Shown in pieces: positions 8,337-15,088 of a stretch of 31,542 nucleotides of DNA; position 1 is the stretch's first letter; each line of letters begins with the position of its first letter. Where the stretch lies: IMG/VR virus record IMGVR_UViG_3300028559_000135, positions 1-31,542 of that record. One strand, given 5' to 3'. Under the pieces are notes generated by a model. It saw nothing but the letters and a program-made list of their open reading frames with translations, was not told the origin of the DNA and did no database searches. The position numbers and the translations under genes are program-made. This DNA comes from a virus.

Positions 8337-9053
8337 CTATCTTGCCTTGGCCACCGCCTCGGCCAGACGTTTTTGAAGGTGATCGGGCAGCACCTTGGCC
8401 CACACATCGGCCACGCCGTCATAGAACCCGAGGCGCGACCGATACACCGGCACGTCCCCGGTCAGCTTCAGCACGCGAAAGGCAAGGCCGCCCGGTTTGT
8501 CGCGCCGGTAAACACCGGGAGCCAAACCCTTGCTCGCCACGAAGTATCCCGCCCGCGTCTTGTTCCGCTTCTTTGACCGCGCCGTCGTGTTCGCGGCCCC
8601 ATCCCGCTGAGCACCAAGAGCCGACAGCACCTGGTTGCGCTCGCCGGATGACCAGTTGCCGAAGCCGTCCAGGCGCGCATGTTCGGCCGGGATCACCGTC
8701 CGCAGCACGCCACCGGTCGCAATCTTGGCCCCAAGCAGCTTTTCCAGCCCGGTCTGTGGCCGCGCCCCACCCTCTTCCTGCACCTTCAAATAATGCCGCG
8801 ACCCGACCGAGGGACGCTCTTTCACCTGCGCCTCAAGGTTGGTCTTGGTCGACCGCCAGACCATCAGCGCGTTCTTGGTGAACCGCGTCGGGCGGTCAAA
8901 GACCACCTCCATCCGATCCTGAATGTGGCGCAAGGCGTCATAGGCCGTGTCGTTCAGCGCGCGGGATGCGGCGAAGGGAAGCTGCGCCACCTCAAGGTTT
9001 GTCAACTGACGACGCAGCGCCGCGTCGTCAATCCTGAAAGAGATCGGGTCCAC
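8337..9053 (-). CDS. Minor tail protein Z-like
   Basis: The 238-residue protein matches the general pattern of lambda Z-type minor tail proteins (PF06763). This includes an N-terminal LEVAQLPFAASRALNDTAYD segment and VFDRPTRFTKNALMVWRSTK, followed by a Gly- and basic-rich region (residues 80-170) and a C-terminal helix. Z-type proteins help complete the tail end that joins the head. In lambda Z sits between FII and U. That slot is empty in this window and the gene is found ahead of the terminase instead. The start is ATG 9053. Confidence 0.65.
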   Translation of the reverse strand: MDPISFRIDDAALRRQLTNLEVAQLPFAASRALNDTAYDALRHIQDRMEVVFDRPTRFTKNALMVWRSTKTNLEAQVKERPSVGSRHYLKVQEEGGARPQTGLEKLLGAKIATGGVLRTVIPAEHARLDGFGNWSSGERNQVLSALGAQRDGAANTTARSKKRNKTRAGYFVASKGLAPGVYRRDKPGGLAFRVLKLTGDVPVYRSRLGFYDGVADVWAKVLPDHLQKRLAEAVAKAR

Positions 9054-9063
9054 CTTGCGTCTG

Positions 9064-9474
9064 TTACAGCGCGCCCGGAGCCGCCTGAATGTTCAGGCGC
9101 AGCACCGTTGTGCTGATCGCAATGCCCAGAAGGCACGGGTATTCGCCGGTGGCAAGATCGGCCACAGGGCAGATGCCGCCCGGCGTGTCGGACAGATAGT
9201 AGGCCGTGTTGGCAACCATCGTGGCCCCGATGGTGACGTCGCCTGCCTTGGCGACCGTCAACGGCTGACCGATGTCGGCTGCATGCAGCGCCACGCCCAC
9301 CGGAACCCTCACCTCGGCCGTGGCCGCATTGCTGTCGGCCAGCAGAAAAAGCCCGGTCGACGCCGACCGATAGACAAGCCGCCCGGCCGTGACGGAAACT
9401 CCGGCCGTGCCGCGCTGCAGTGTCGCCGAGGAAGACGCCACCACGTTGGCGGCGGTGATCGAAAGGTCTGCCAT
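9064..9474 (-). CDS. Capsid decoration-like structural protein
   Basis: The protein has 136 residues. The sequence shows repeated beta elements and the pattern GRLVYRSASTGLFLLADS, VPVGVALHAADIGQPL, GATMVANTAYYLSDTPGGI, and a final LLGIAISTTVLRLNIQAAP. I recognise this as a small phage structural family, probably a head decoration or spike protein, although the exact role is unknown. GGGGAG precedes ATG 9474. A promoter-like sequence lies about 75-100 bases upstream, so this may be the first gene of the late transcript. Its place before the terminase is unusual for a capsid protein. Confidence 0.5.
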   Translation of the reverse strand: MADLSITAANVVASSSATLQRGTAGVSVTAGRLVYRSASTGLFLLADSNAATAEVRVPVGVALHAADIGQPLTVAKAGDVTIGATMVANTAYYLSDTPGGICPVADLATGEYPCLLGIAISTTVLRLNIQAAPGAL

Positions 9475-9549
9475 ATCCGGAAACTCCCCATCAAATGCAA
9501 AGCGCCCGGCAGGGTTTCCCCTCCGGACGCAACTGTTCTGCTGGCACCT

Positions 9550-9578
9550 TTTCTAGAGGTTGACATTCTCGCCGTCAA
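9550..9578 (-). promoter_or_regulatory. Candidate late promoter
   Basis: On the minus strand TTGACG (9578-9573) is followed after 17 bases by TAGAAA (9555-9550), a good sigma-70-type match in an otherwise GC-rich stretch. The -35 box is part of the inverted repeat TTGAC-N9-GTCAA, so a regulator could overlap it. It would drive the decoration-like gene and the packaging and head genes. The 5' leader that follows can also form a GGAAAC/GTTTCC pairing near the start codon. Confidence 0.45.
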
Positions 9579-9597
9579 TACCCTTTTGTGCATCCCC

Positions 9598-10314
9598 TCA
9601 ACCCGTAGTGCGCCACGGGCTTAGAACCGGCATATCCTGCGTCACCCGCAGCGACCGCAGCCCGTAGGTCCGCATCTCGACCTGCAGATGCAGCAGCGCC
9701 CCATACCAGCCCAGATAGGCCCGCCGCGCCACGTCGATCTGCGCCCGGCTGGGGGTATAGGTCACCGGGCACACCAGCACATCGTGCTGCGTCTTGCGCC
9801 CGCGATACACCGTCTCGACCCGCCCGACCGATTCGGTCTTGGCAAACCAGCCATGCCGGGTTTGCTTCCAAGCGCGCGGCACGCAGCGCACCCGCGCCTC
9901 CGCCATCCAGTCCGGCTCGCCCAGCGTCGCGGCGCACCACGCCACCTGCACCGCCATCCCCCGCCCGCCAACCCCCACCGGCAGCGCCGAGACCATCGAG
10001 GCGATCACCTCGGCATCATCGTGGCGCAGCGACCGCCCGCCGCCATCCACCTTGCACCCCAGGGCACCGCGCTGCATCAGCCGCCAGATCGTGTCGACGC
10101 CGACCTGCCCCTCGTAATCGGTGTCGTCGAAGTTGAGCGCGACCCGCTCGACCGCGAACGCCCATTCCAGCGCCGCCCGCACCGACATCTCGCGCACCGC
10201 AGGCCGCCGCACCGCCGCCAGAACCGGGCGAACCGGCCGCACCATGGCACCGCCCGCCTGATCCAGCGCCCGCACCACGGCCGACCGCCGCATCGCCCCA
10301 AGTTCTTTTGTCAT
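9598..10314 (-). CDS. Unknown phage protein before the late operon
   Basis: I do not recognise this 238-residue protein. It is basic, with a helical N-terminal third (MTKELGAMRRSAVVRALDQA) and Trp- and Arg-containing central segments (EWAFAVERVALNFDDTDYEG, WMAEARVRCVPRAW). The C-terminal half (GRVETVYRGRKTQHDV, VARRAYLGWYGALLHLQ) is also rich in basic residues. It lies last in the leftward early operon, just before the candidate late promoter, where many phages encode a late-gene activator or Q-type antiterminator. That role is only positional inference. ATG 10314 overlaps the upstream stop by four bases. Confidence 0.6.
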   Translation of the reverse strand: MTKELGAMRRSAVVRALDQAGGAMVRPVRPVLAAVRRPAVREMSVRAALEWAFAVERVALNFDDTDYEGQVGVDTIWRLMQRGALGCKVDGGGRSLRHDDAEVIASMVSALPVGVGGRGMAVQVAWCAATLGEPDWMAEARVRCVPRAWKQTRHGWFAKTESVGRVETVYRGRKTQHDVLVCPVTYTPSRAQIDVARRAYLGWYGALLHLQVEMRTYGLRSLRVTQDMPVLSPWRTTG

Positions 10315-10955
10315 GCCACCCCACCCTCACCCGCCCGCGCCGCCGCCCGGCGCGCCTCGCCTTCGGCCAGCAGCGCCTCGCAATGCGACTCCGTGCGCTG
10401 GTAGGCCTCCAGCCAGGCCCGGTCACCGGCCGAGGCGCGGTCGGCGGCCACGGCCCGTTCAAGCCGGGCGCGCAGGCGGCGGTTGTCGTCGGCCTCGACG
10501 CGCAACTGCGACAGGGCGTATTCCGTGGGCGGCACGCCGTGCCGACGCAGCCACTCATACAACTCCACCAGATAGCCCGCCGACCGCGCCGCAGGCCCGG
10601 CCCGGCTGACCAGCCAGGTGGTCATGATGGTGGTCTCGCGGTCGGGCGGCGGCTGCAGCCGGACGGCGATGTTCCAGACCGACGCGAAGGCGGGCCACTG
10701 GTGGCGCAACGCCCCTTCGGCCAGCCGCAGCACAGAGTCGCGCAGCACGATCAGCAGCGGCTCATCCAGATAGGCCAGCTTGTCGCACAGCCGGTCGATC
10801 CCCGCCTCGTGCGCGGCCACCGTCACCCCCCGCGCCCGAACCAGCCCATCCGCCTGCAGCCCAGACACCAGAACGCGCCGCACGCGCACCCGCCCGCTTT
10901 CCGGGGCAAACTGCCCTTCCGCCTCCGGCTTCACCTGAACTCCAGCATCCTGCAT
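10311..10955 (-). CDS. Unknown phage protein with helical C-terminus
   Basis: This 214-residue protein is of unknown function. The N-terminal half contains RVLVSGLQADGLVRARGVTV and a DEPLLIVLRDSVLRLAEGAL helix. The C-terminal 90 residues are strongly helical and charged (RVEADDNRRLRARLERAVAA, AYQRTESHCEALLAEGEARR) and probably form a coiled coil. The start at ATG 10955 is preceded by GGGGGCAGG and by a run of eight A on the coding strand. It is the first gene after a 179-base gap holding tandem repeats, so it may begin a transcript. Confidence 0.6.
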   Translation of the reverse strand: MQDAGVQVKPEAEGQFAPESGRVRVRRVLVSGLQADGLVRARGVTVAAHEAGIDRLCDKLAYLDEPLLIVLRDSVLRLAEGALRHQWPAFASVWNIAVRLQPPPDRETTIMTTWLVSRAGPAARSAGYLVELYEWLRRHGVPPTEYALSQLRVEADDNRRLRARLERAVAADRASAGDRAWLEAYQRTESHCEALLAEGEARRAAARAGEGGVA

Positions 10956-11134
10956 CGCCGCCTGCCCCCTTTTTTTTCAAAGCAAATTCAGTCCGTTGCC
11001 GATATCCCGCGTTTGTCTGCTGTCGCATAAAGGTTTTTATCTCTTCTCTTTTCTTCTCTTCTTGTGCGGAACAGTTCCATTCTGTGCCGGAACAGTTCCA
11101 TTCTGTGTTTCCACGGAATTTCACCGAACCGGCC
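10956..11134 (-). other. AT-richer non-coding gap with repeats and purine tract
   Basis: This is the most AT-rich stretch of the left arm. On the minus strand it holds, in order, two tandem 21-base repeats, a purine tract (AAGAAGAGAAGAAAAG followed by AGAAGAG), TAAAAACCTTTAT, and then A8G5 just before the next start. Repeats beside an easily melted tract close to replication genes are what a phage origin looks like. A regulated promoter is equally possible. Confidence 0.4.
11067..11107 (+). repeat. Tandem 21-bp direct repeat with inner palindrome
   Basis: CGGAACAGTTCCATTCTGTG occurs at 11067-11086 and again, identically, at 11088-11107, giving a period of 21 bases or two helical turns. Each copy contains the palindrome GGAAC-A-GTTCC. 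This is the geometry of a paired binding site for a dimeric regulator or a replication initiator. No further copy was seen in the window. Confidence 0.8.
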
Positions 11135-11764
11135 CTATCCGGCCCCGCCAATCGACGCGCCAAACCATCGCTGACGCGAGGCGTGCAGGATCACCGACCG
11201 ATAGGCAGATCTGCCGCGGTTGCCCTTGTGATTGGCCCGCAGCCAGTCATCCATCCGGTCAATCAGCACCGGGTCCTCGGTGACGTCCGCCGTCAGCCCT
11301 TCCGCCACCAGCGCCTTGCGCAGCCGATCAAGCCGAACGGCGACCGCCTTTTGTTCGCTCGACAGCACAGACAGCGCGCGGCGATCGAGCGCGTCCCGGA
11401 TCACGTCGACCACCACCGGGTGCATCAGGCGCACCTCACCGTCACTGACACAGCAGACCCAGTTGCGCAGCGGCCCGAACTCCAGCCCGCGAAACTCCCG
11501 CACGCTGCGCACGTCGACCCGCAACATGAAGGCAAGCTCTTCATTATCGTCAGGCAACGACCCGACCGGGCTTTCGGTCTGGCACAGGTCGAACAGCGCC
11601 CGCGCCATGCCCTGCATGTCCCACGGCATCAGCTTGAACGTCTTCGACGACAGCCAGCGCCCGGTGTGCCACTTGACAAAGCTGTTCCCGTCGAGCCGCT
11701 CCTCCCGCGAAATCGGGTATTCGGGCAGCTCCTGATCCACCACCGACAGACGCGCAGGCTTCAC
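11135..11764 (-). CDS. Phage replication protein, DUF1376-like
   Basis: The protein is 209 residues from GTG 11764, which overlaps the upstream stop as GTGA. A longer reading to 12151 would only cross two neighbouring genes. The N-terminal half (FVKWHTGRWLSSKTFKLMPW, QGMARALFDLCQTESPVGSL, PDDNEELAFMLRVDVRSVRE) has the layout of DUF1376/YdaU-type winged-helix domains: a W-F-P-like opening, a 'lphD...la' segment, then a helix. These domains are found in phage replication initiators and helicase loaders. The C-terminal half holds helices (EQKAVAVRLDRLRKALVAEG) and a basic tail. A replication role is inferred from the family and the neighbouring DnaA-like gene. Confidence 0.6.
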   Translation of the reverse strand: MKPARLSVVDQELPEYPISREERLDGNSFVKWHTGRWLSSKTFKLMPWDMQGMARALFDLCQTESPVGSLPDDNEELAFMLRVDVRSVREFRGLEFGPLRNWVCCVSDGEVRLMHPVVVDVIRDALDRRALSVLSSEQKAVAVRLDRLRKALVAEGLTADVTEDPVLIDRMDDWLRANHKGNRGRSAYRSVILHASRQRWFGASIGGAG

Positions 11765-11991
11765 CGCTGCACCCCCGCCTGATCGCGATCCCACCGCGCG
11801 GCATAGTCCTGCGCGGCCGCCACGCTCGCAAAGCCCACCGACACGAGCCGCGCCACACCGTCCGCAGGCGACGTGTAAAGCGCAATGCCGGTGGCCTTGT
11901 GCTGCACCACCAGCCAGTCGCTGCCCGCGCAGCGCCAGCTTTGCGCGCCGCTGGCGTGGCGATGCGGCCCTGTCCACGCCGACCCGCTCAT
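11761..11991 (-). CDS. Small unknown protein
   Basis: The protein has 76 residues starting MSGSAWTGPHRHASGAQSWR, from ATG 11991, which overlaps the upstream stop (ATGA). Its own stop overlaps the next start (GTGA). The centre (DWLVVQHKATGIALYTSPAD) and the C-terminal helix (SVGFASVAAAQDYAARWDRD) suggest a compact strand-strand-helix domain. No family is recognised. Tight coupling on both sides supports that it is a real gene of the replication cluster. Confidence 0.6.
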   Translation of the reverse strand: MSGSAWTGPHRHASGAQSWRCAGSDWLVVQHKATGIALYTSPADGVARLVSVGFASVAAAQDYAARWDRDQAGVQR

Positions 11992-12479
11992 CCCCCACCC
12001 CCCGCCGCCAGATGCGCCGCATGTTTCTGGCAAGCTTCGGAAACGGTCGAAGGATCGCGGTCGAACAGCCGCCCCACCCTGCACGTGCCAATCCCCGCCG
12101 CCACCGCCCGCGCCATCGCAGCACGGCGCGCCGCCGCAAAGGGCGGCGCATGGCTGCGCGACATCAGTTCGCGCGGCGCAATCGCATGACGCGCCGCCTC
12201 TTCCACCACCAGGCCCAGCACAGCAGGCGGCAGGCTTTGCAGCAACGCCTCGGGCGTCGGCCTGGGCGCAGCCGCAGCTTTGCGTTCAGGCGCTGTTGGG
12301 GACCCGGCCCGCAATTGCCGCTCCACAGCCGCCACGCGCGCTTTGACCCCCGGCACCCCGCGCAGCGCCGCCTCCAGCGCCGCGACCCGCACCGCCAGCG
12401 CCACCACCGTGCGGCACACCTGCCGCAACACCACCGCGTCATCGACCGGGAACGGTTTGACCGCAGCCTTCTGCGTCAT
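11988..12479 (-). CDS. DnaA domain IV-like DNA-binding protein
   Basis: The protein is 163 residues from ATG 12479, with an N-terminal coiled coil (around residues 15-60, VVLRQVCRTVVALAVRVAAL) and an Ala/Pro linker. The C-terminal 65 residues read APRELMSRSHAPPFAAARRA, then MARAVAAG, then VGRLFDRDPSTVSEAC. This matches the DNA-binding domain IV of DnaA: the 'sr...va.aRq.amyl' helix, the 'ig..fg.RDHSTV' signature (here FDRDPSTV) and the final helix. There is no ATPase domain. The protein may bind DnaA-box-like sites or compete with host DnaA at the phage origin; this is inference. Confidence 0.65.
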   Translation of the reverse strand: MTQKAAVKPFPVDDAVVLRQVCRTVVALAVRVAALEAALRGVPGVKARVAAVERQLRAGSPTAPERKAAAAPRPTPEALLQSLPPAVLGLVVEEAARHAIAPRELMSRSHAPPFAAARRAAMARAVAAGIGTCRVGRLFDRDPSTVSEACQKHAAHLAAGGGG

Positions 12480-12748
12480 GCCGCCACCCCCGCCAAATTC
12501 TTTTGAACCAGGACCGCCTCGAGATGATCGGCCAGCGCGCGCAACTGGGCGGGCGTGTCGGCGTCGACCCACTGGTTGGCGGTGATCCGCGGGGTGGCGT
12601 CACCGGAAAACTGCCACAACGCCACCAACTGCAGCCCCTCCGACACATCCAGCACGGCCACGCGCGACTGGCACAGCGCGAATTCGGTCATCCGCGCCAC
12701 CTGGGCGGGCGAGGCCGGGCGCGAGGCATTGGGACCCGACCCGATCAT
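12476..12748 (-). CDS. Small unknown protein
   Basis: The protein has 90 residues, starting MIGSGPNASRPASPAQVARM at ATG 12748. Both ends overlap neighbours by ATGA. The core (CQSRVAVLDVSEGLQLVALW, then QFSGDATPRITANQWVD) looks like a small beta sheet followed by a helix (TPAQLRALADHLEAVL). I do not recognise a family. A longer reading upstream (to 13042) is a shadow of the next gene. Confidence 0.6.
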   Translation of the reverse strand: MIGSGPNASRPASPAQVARMTEFALCQSRVAVLDVSEGLQLVALWQFSGDATPRITANQWVDADTPAQLRALADHLEAVLVQKNLAGVAA

Positions 12749-13818
12749 TCCGCCGCGTCCCCCGCCGCGCTCAGACCCGACAGCAGGGCCATCCGTGCGA
12801 TCACCGCATCGCGGCCAAAGGCGCGCAGCCGGGTGTTGCGGTCCCACCCGGTCATCGCATCGAACCGGTTGGTGATGTCGCGGCCCGACAATTTCATTTC
12901 CAGCGCGATCGCGGCCAAGGTCCAGCCGCCCAGGCCTATCAGCTCGGCCACCTCGCTGTCGCGATCCCAGGTCCAGACCCCGCCCCGCGGCAGCCCCAGC
13001 AGATGCCGCGTCAGCGCATCGTCCGGTGCTGCAGCAAACCACGGCGCGGGCTGGTCAAGCGCCGCAGCGGCCGCCCCCTCGACCACCAAGGCAGGCCTAG
13101 CCGAATCGCCCGGAGGCCGCAGCGGGTTGAAATCCCACTCCGGCAGGGCGGCCACCGCATCGTCGGCCACCTCCTGATCCGGCACCTCCTGATCCGGCAC
13201 GACCGCAGGCGGGGCTTGCCGCGCAAGCCGGACCCCGTCGGCGATCCGCTCCGCCAGCACCTTGCGCAGCCGCCACGCGGTGCCGTCCAGCGGTCGCCCC
13301 AGCGCCGGGCCGATCACCCCGGCCAGCGCCATCGGGCTGCGCGTGCCGTCCAGGCGCAGCCGCACCGCCATGTCAACCGCCCGCGCGTCCTCCTCTGCAG
13401 TCCAGAGCCGCGGCAGGTTCGTTCCGGCCAGCGCCCGCGCCGACCCCGGCAGGATCGGGTCGGGCGGATTCGGCGCAGGGGCCGCAGCGGTGCCCGCCCC
13501 ACCAAACCCGGCGTCGGGCTCGACCGTCACCGCCCCACCGCCGCCGCCACCCGCAAACGCCTCGATCAGCACCGGATCGGGGCCGTCCTGCGGATCGTCC
13601 CAGTCGAACCCGCCCTCGTCCACCTTCGGCGGCACGCCCCGCGAAGGCCGCCACGTCAGACACAGATCATCGCCGACCCGGGCCAGCTCGCAGGCAATCC
13701 CGTCCCGCGCCGCCTCCCGGCAGGCATCCTCGGCCAGCCGGGCGACCGTCCTGCGGCGGGCCAACGCCTGCTCCTCCACCTCGATCCGCTCGATCTCGAT
13801 CACCAGAAATGCGTCCAT
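12745..13818 (-). CDS. Unknown protein with Myb/SANT-like helix motif
   Basis: This 357-residue protein is of unknown function. The N-terminal 50 residues are helical and charged. A long low-complexity Gly/Ala/Pro/Asp linker spans about 65-130. The next segment, LWTAEEDARAVDMAVRLRLD, is followed by GRPLDGTAWRLRKVL. This resembles a Myb/SANT-type or GcrA-type helix-turn-helix, with a second Trp-containing helix at the place where the third helix is expected. A tandem peptide VPDQE-VPDQE comes from a 15-base repeat. A C-terminal helical segment (VWTWDRDSEVAELIGLGGWT) may be another DNA-binding fold. A transcriptional role is plausible but unproven. Confidence 0.6.
   Translation of the reverse strand: MDAFLVIEIERIEVEEQALARRRTVARLAEDACREAARDGIACELARVGDDLCLTWRPSRGVPPKVDEGGFDWDDPQDGPDPVLIEAFAGGGGGGAVTVEPDAGFGGAGTAAAPAPNPPDPILPGSARALAGTNLPRLWTAEEDARAVDMAVRLRLDGTRSPMALAGVIGPALGRPLDGTAWRLRKVLAERIADGVRLARQAPPAVVPDQEVPDQEVADDAVAALPEWDFNPLRPPGDSARPALVVEGAAAAALDQPAPWFAAAPDDALTRHLLGLPRGGVWTWDRDSEVAELIGLGGWTLAAIALEMKLSGRDITNRFDAMTGWDRNTRLRAFGRDAVIARMALLSGLSAAGDAAE
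13168..13200 (+). repeat. In-frame 15-bp tandem repeat
   Basis: CACCTCCTGATCCGG occurs twice back to back (13168-13182 and 13183-13197) with the first three bases of a third copy. It lies within the Myb-like gene and encodes the doubled VPDQE. Because the unit is a multiple of three, copy changes would only lengthen or shorten the linker. Confidence 0.8.
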
Positions 13819-13845
13819 CCCGCCACCCCCCGAAAATGCCGACCC

Positions 13846-14202
13846 CTACCGCCGCACCAGGTGCCAGACCTGCTGCGCCTTGGTCGCCGTGACTCCGTGC
13901 GCCACGGCCACCGCCGCCAGCGCCGCCCACCGCCCGCCCGACTGCTTCACGTCCGCCTCGAGCGGCGACAGCGGCGCTGCAGGCGCCCGCACCGGCGCTG
14001 CAACCAGCCGCGGCGCGGGCTTGCGGCGCAGCGCGCTCTTGCTGCGCGGCGGCAACCCCATCCGCCGCGCCATAACCGAGACCGCCGAGTAACTGCAGTT
14101 GAACTCCACGCCGATATCGGGCGAGGACCACCCGGCCAGCCACAGCTCGCGCAGCCGCTCCGGGTCGATCCTGTCGATCGTGGACGCGCGCGGCATCGCC
14201 AT
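13846..14202 (-). CDS. GcrA-like DNA-binding protein
   Basis: The protein is 118 residues from ATG 14202 (MAMPRASTIDRIDPERLREL); ATG 14196 is equally possible. Residues 12-55 (PERLRELWLAGWSSPDIGVE, then CSYSAVSVMARRMGLPPR) follow the GcrA N-terminal plan: 'r...L..LW..G.s...IA..lg.v...aV..k..rlgL..r'. GcrA is an alphaproteobacterial cell-cycle regulator that works with sigma-70 at methylated promoters. A basic Ala/Pro-rich linker and a C-terminal helix (ATKAQQVWHLV) follow. It is the first gene after a terminator-like hairpin, similar in place to lambda cII. Whether it regulates phage or host promoters is unknown. Confidence 0.6.
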   Translation of the reverse strand: MAMPRASTIDRIDPERLRELWLAGWSSPDIGVEFNCSYSAVSVMARRMGLPPRSKSALRRKPAPRLVAAPVRAPAAPLSPLEADVKQSGGRWAALAAVAVAHGVTATKAQQVWHLVRR

Positions 14203-14222
14203 CAGACCCGCCGTTCCGCAAA

Positions 14223-14261
14223 CAAAAAGGGCGGGCGGGGCCCCCGACAACCCCGCCCGCC
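14223..14261 (-). terminator. Rho-independent terminator after the first early genes
   Basis: Eleven perfect base pairs form between GGCGGGCGGGG (14261-14251 read on the minus strand) and CCCCGCCCGCC (14240-14230), closing a ten-base loop. CTTTTTGTT follows in the direction of leftward transcription. It lies in the 184-base gap behind the Cro-like gene and its partner and before the GcrA-like gene. This is one of the clearest intrinsic terminators in the window. Confidence 0.75.
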
Positions 14262-14386
14262 AGTCCGGGCCGCGGCAGACACACCAGCGGCCCGAGGCGC
14301 GGGGTGGCAGGAAGGGCCCGCCCCGATCGATGTGCGGCCAAATTCTTTTGGCCGGATTTCCAAAGTGGGCGACCCCGCAAGACCCC

Positions 14387-14758
14387 TCATTTCGCCACCC
14401 GCCGCGCGTCCGCCGCCCGCGCCGCGAACTCCTCGGGCCACAGCCGCAGCGCCAGGTCGAGCGCGACCCCGGTCGGGCAGGAAAACCCGTCGAGCCAGTT
14501 GCGCGCGGTCTGTTCGGTGCAGCCGAACACCGCGACGATGCCCCGCACCGCCCCGCAGCGCCGCATCAGCAGCCCCGACCACCAGACCAGCAACCCCGCG
14601 CGATCCGGCTCGACCGGGGCCAGCCGCAGGGGCCGCAGCGGCACCGCCCGCCCCCGGCCCCCGGCAGGGGCGCGCGGCGCAAACACCTTTGGGTGGGACA
14701 TTTGCCCCGGCGGCAGGCCAGACACGGCGCGCAAGGGGGAAAGGATTCGAGATGACAT
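14387..14758 (-). CDS. Small HTH-containing phage protein
   Basis: The protein is 123 residues from ATG 14758, overlapping the Cro-like stop by one base (TGATG). The N-terminal half is rich in Pro, Arg and Leu. The C-terminal half (IVAVFGCTEQTARNWLDGFS) has a helix-turn-helix pattern in which 'CTEQTARNW' would be turn plus recognition helix. DLALRLWPEEFAARAADARR follows. It is probably a small DNA-binding protein of the early operon. I know no named family for it. Confidence 0.6.
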   Translation of the reverse strand: MSSRILSPLRAVSGLPPGQMSHPKVFAPRAPAGGRGRAVPLRPLRLAPVEPDRAGLLVWWSGLLMRRCGAVRGIVAVFGCTEQTARNWLDGFSCPTGVALDLALRLWPEEFAARAADARRVAK

Positions 14759-14979
14759 CACGCGGCATCCTCGGTTGGGGGGAGGGGTTCCGGGAAGAAA
14801 TCGAGCCGCGTCAGGCTCATACCGTCCGCTTCGGCGGCGGCCAACACGGCGATCTTCTGGTCGTCAGGGATTGTCCCACGGTCCTTCCAGCCTCCGATTG
14901 TCGAGGAGGGCTTCTGCAGCCGTCGCGCCATCGGGCGGACGCCCCCGAAAGCTTCGACGATGCGATCAACGTAGGACAT
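14758..14979 (-). CDS. Cro-like repressor
   Basis: The protein is 73 residues starting MSYVDRIVEAFGGVRPMARR. Residues 5-40 form a Cro-type helix-turn-helix (FGGVRPMARRLQKPSSTIGG, then WKDRGTIPDD). This arrangement is known from Cro-like proteins of alphaproteobacterial phages (the carph-isopro pattern). It is the first gene of the leftward operon and is transcribed divergently from the CI-like gene across OR. It should repress the CI promoter and commit the phage to lytic growth. The start is ATG 14979. Confidence 0.8.
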   Translation of the reverse strand: MSYVDRIVEAFGGVRPMARRLQKPSSTIGGWKDRGTIPDDQKIAVLAAAEADGMSLTRLDFFPEPLPPTEDAA

Positions 14980-15002
14980 CAGGCACCTGTCTTGCTCTGC
15001 TC

Positions 15003-15061
15003 TGTCCGCATTTGTGCGCTAAATGCGGACATATTTCAAGCGCAATCTGCGGACATACTTC
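15003..15061 (+). promoter_or_regulatory. OR: operator between the Cro-like and CI-like genes
   Basis: The octamer TGCGGACA occurs three times here: inverted at 15003, and direct at 15024 and 15048 (24 bases apart). The first two form a perfect inverted repeat TGTCCGCATTT-N7-AAATGCGGACA (15003-15031). Positions 15014-15055 recur inverted at 16480-16439 with 38 of 42 bases identical. On the minus strand TTGAAA is followed 17-18 bases later by CACAAAT, a weak promoter candidate for the Cro-like gene. The CI-like promoter must point the other way. Three repeats against two in OL recalls lambda operators. Confidence 0.8.
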
Positions 15062-15088
15062 TAGGGCCGACTTCGCTAGCAAGCTGCC

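Noticed and set aside
11067-11107. CRISPR-like repeat
   Set aside because: Only two copies, with a one-base gap between them and no spacers.
10762-11163. 133-codon minus-strand frame across the tandem repeats
   Set aside because: Its doubled NTEWNCS peptide only reflects the 21-base DNA repeat, and the second half is a shadow of the 10311-10955 gene.
11765-12151. N-terminal extension of the DUF1376-like protein up to 12151
   Set aside because: It would cross two genes with ATGA/GTGA junctions, and its sequence is Arg/Gly-rich shadow. GTG 11764 fits the coupling pattern.
12490-14352. Shared string CCAAATTCTTTTG at about 12492 and 14339
   Set aside because: Short and partly within coding sequence; similar strings occur near other start codons, so it is likely chance or SD-related composition.
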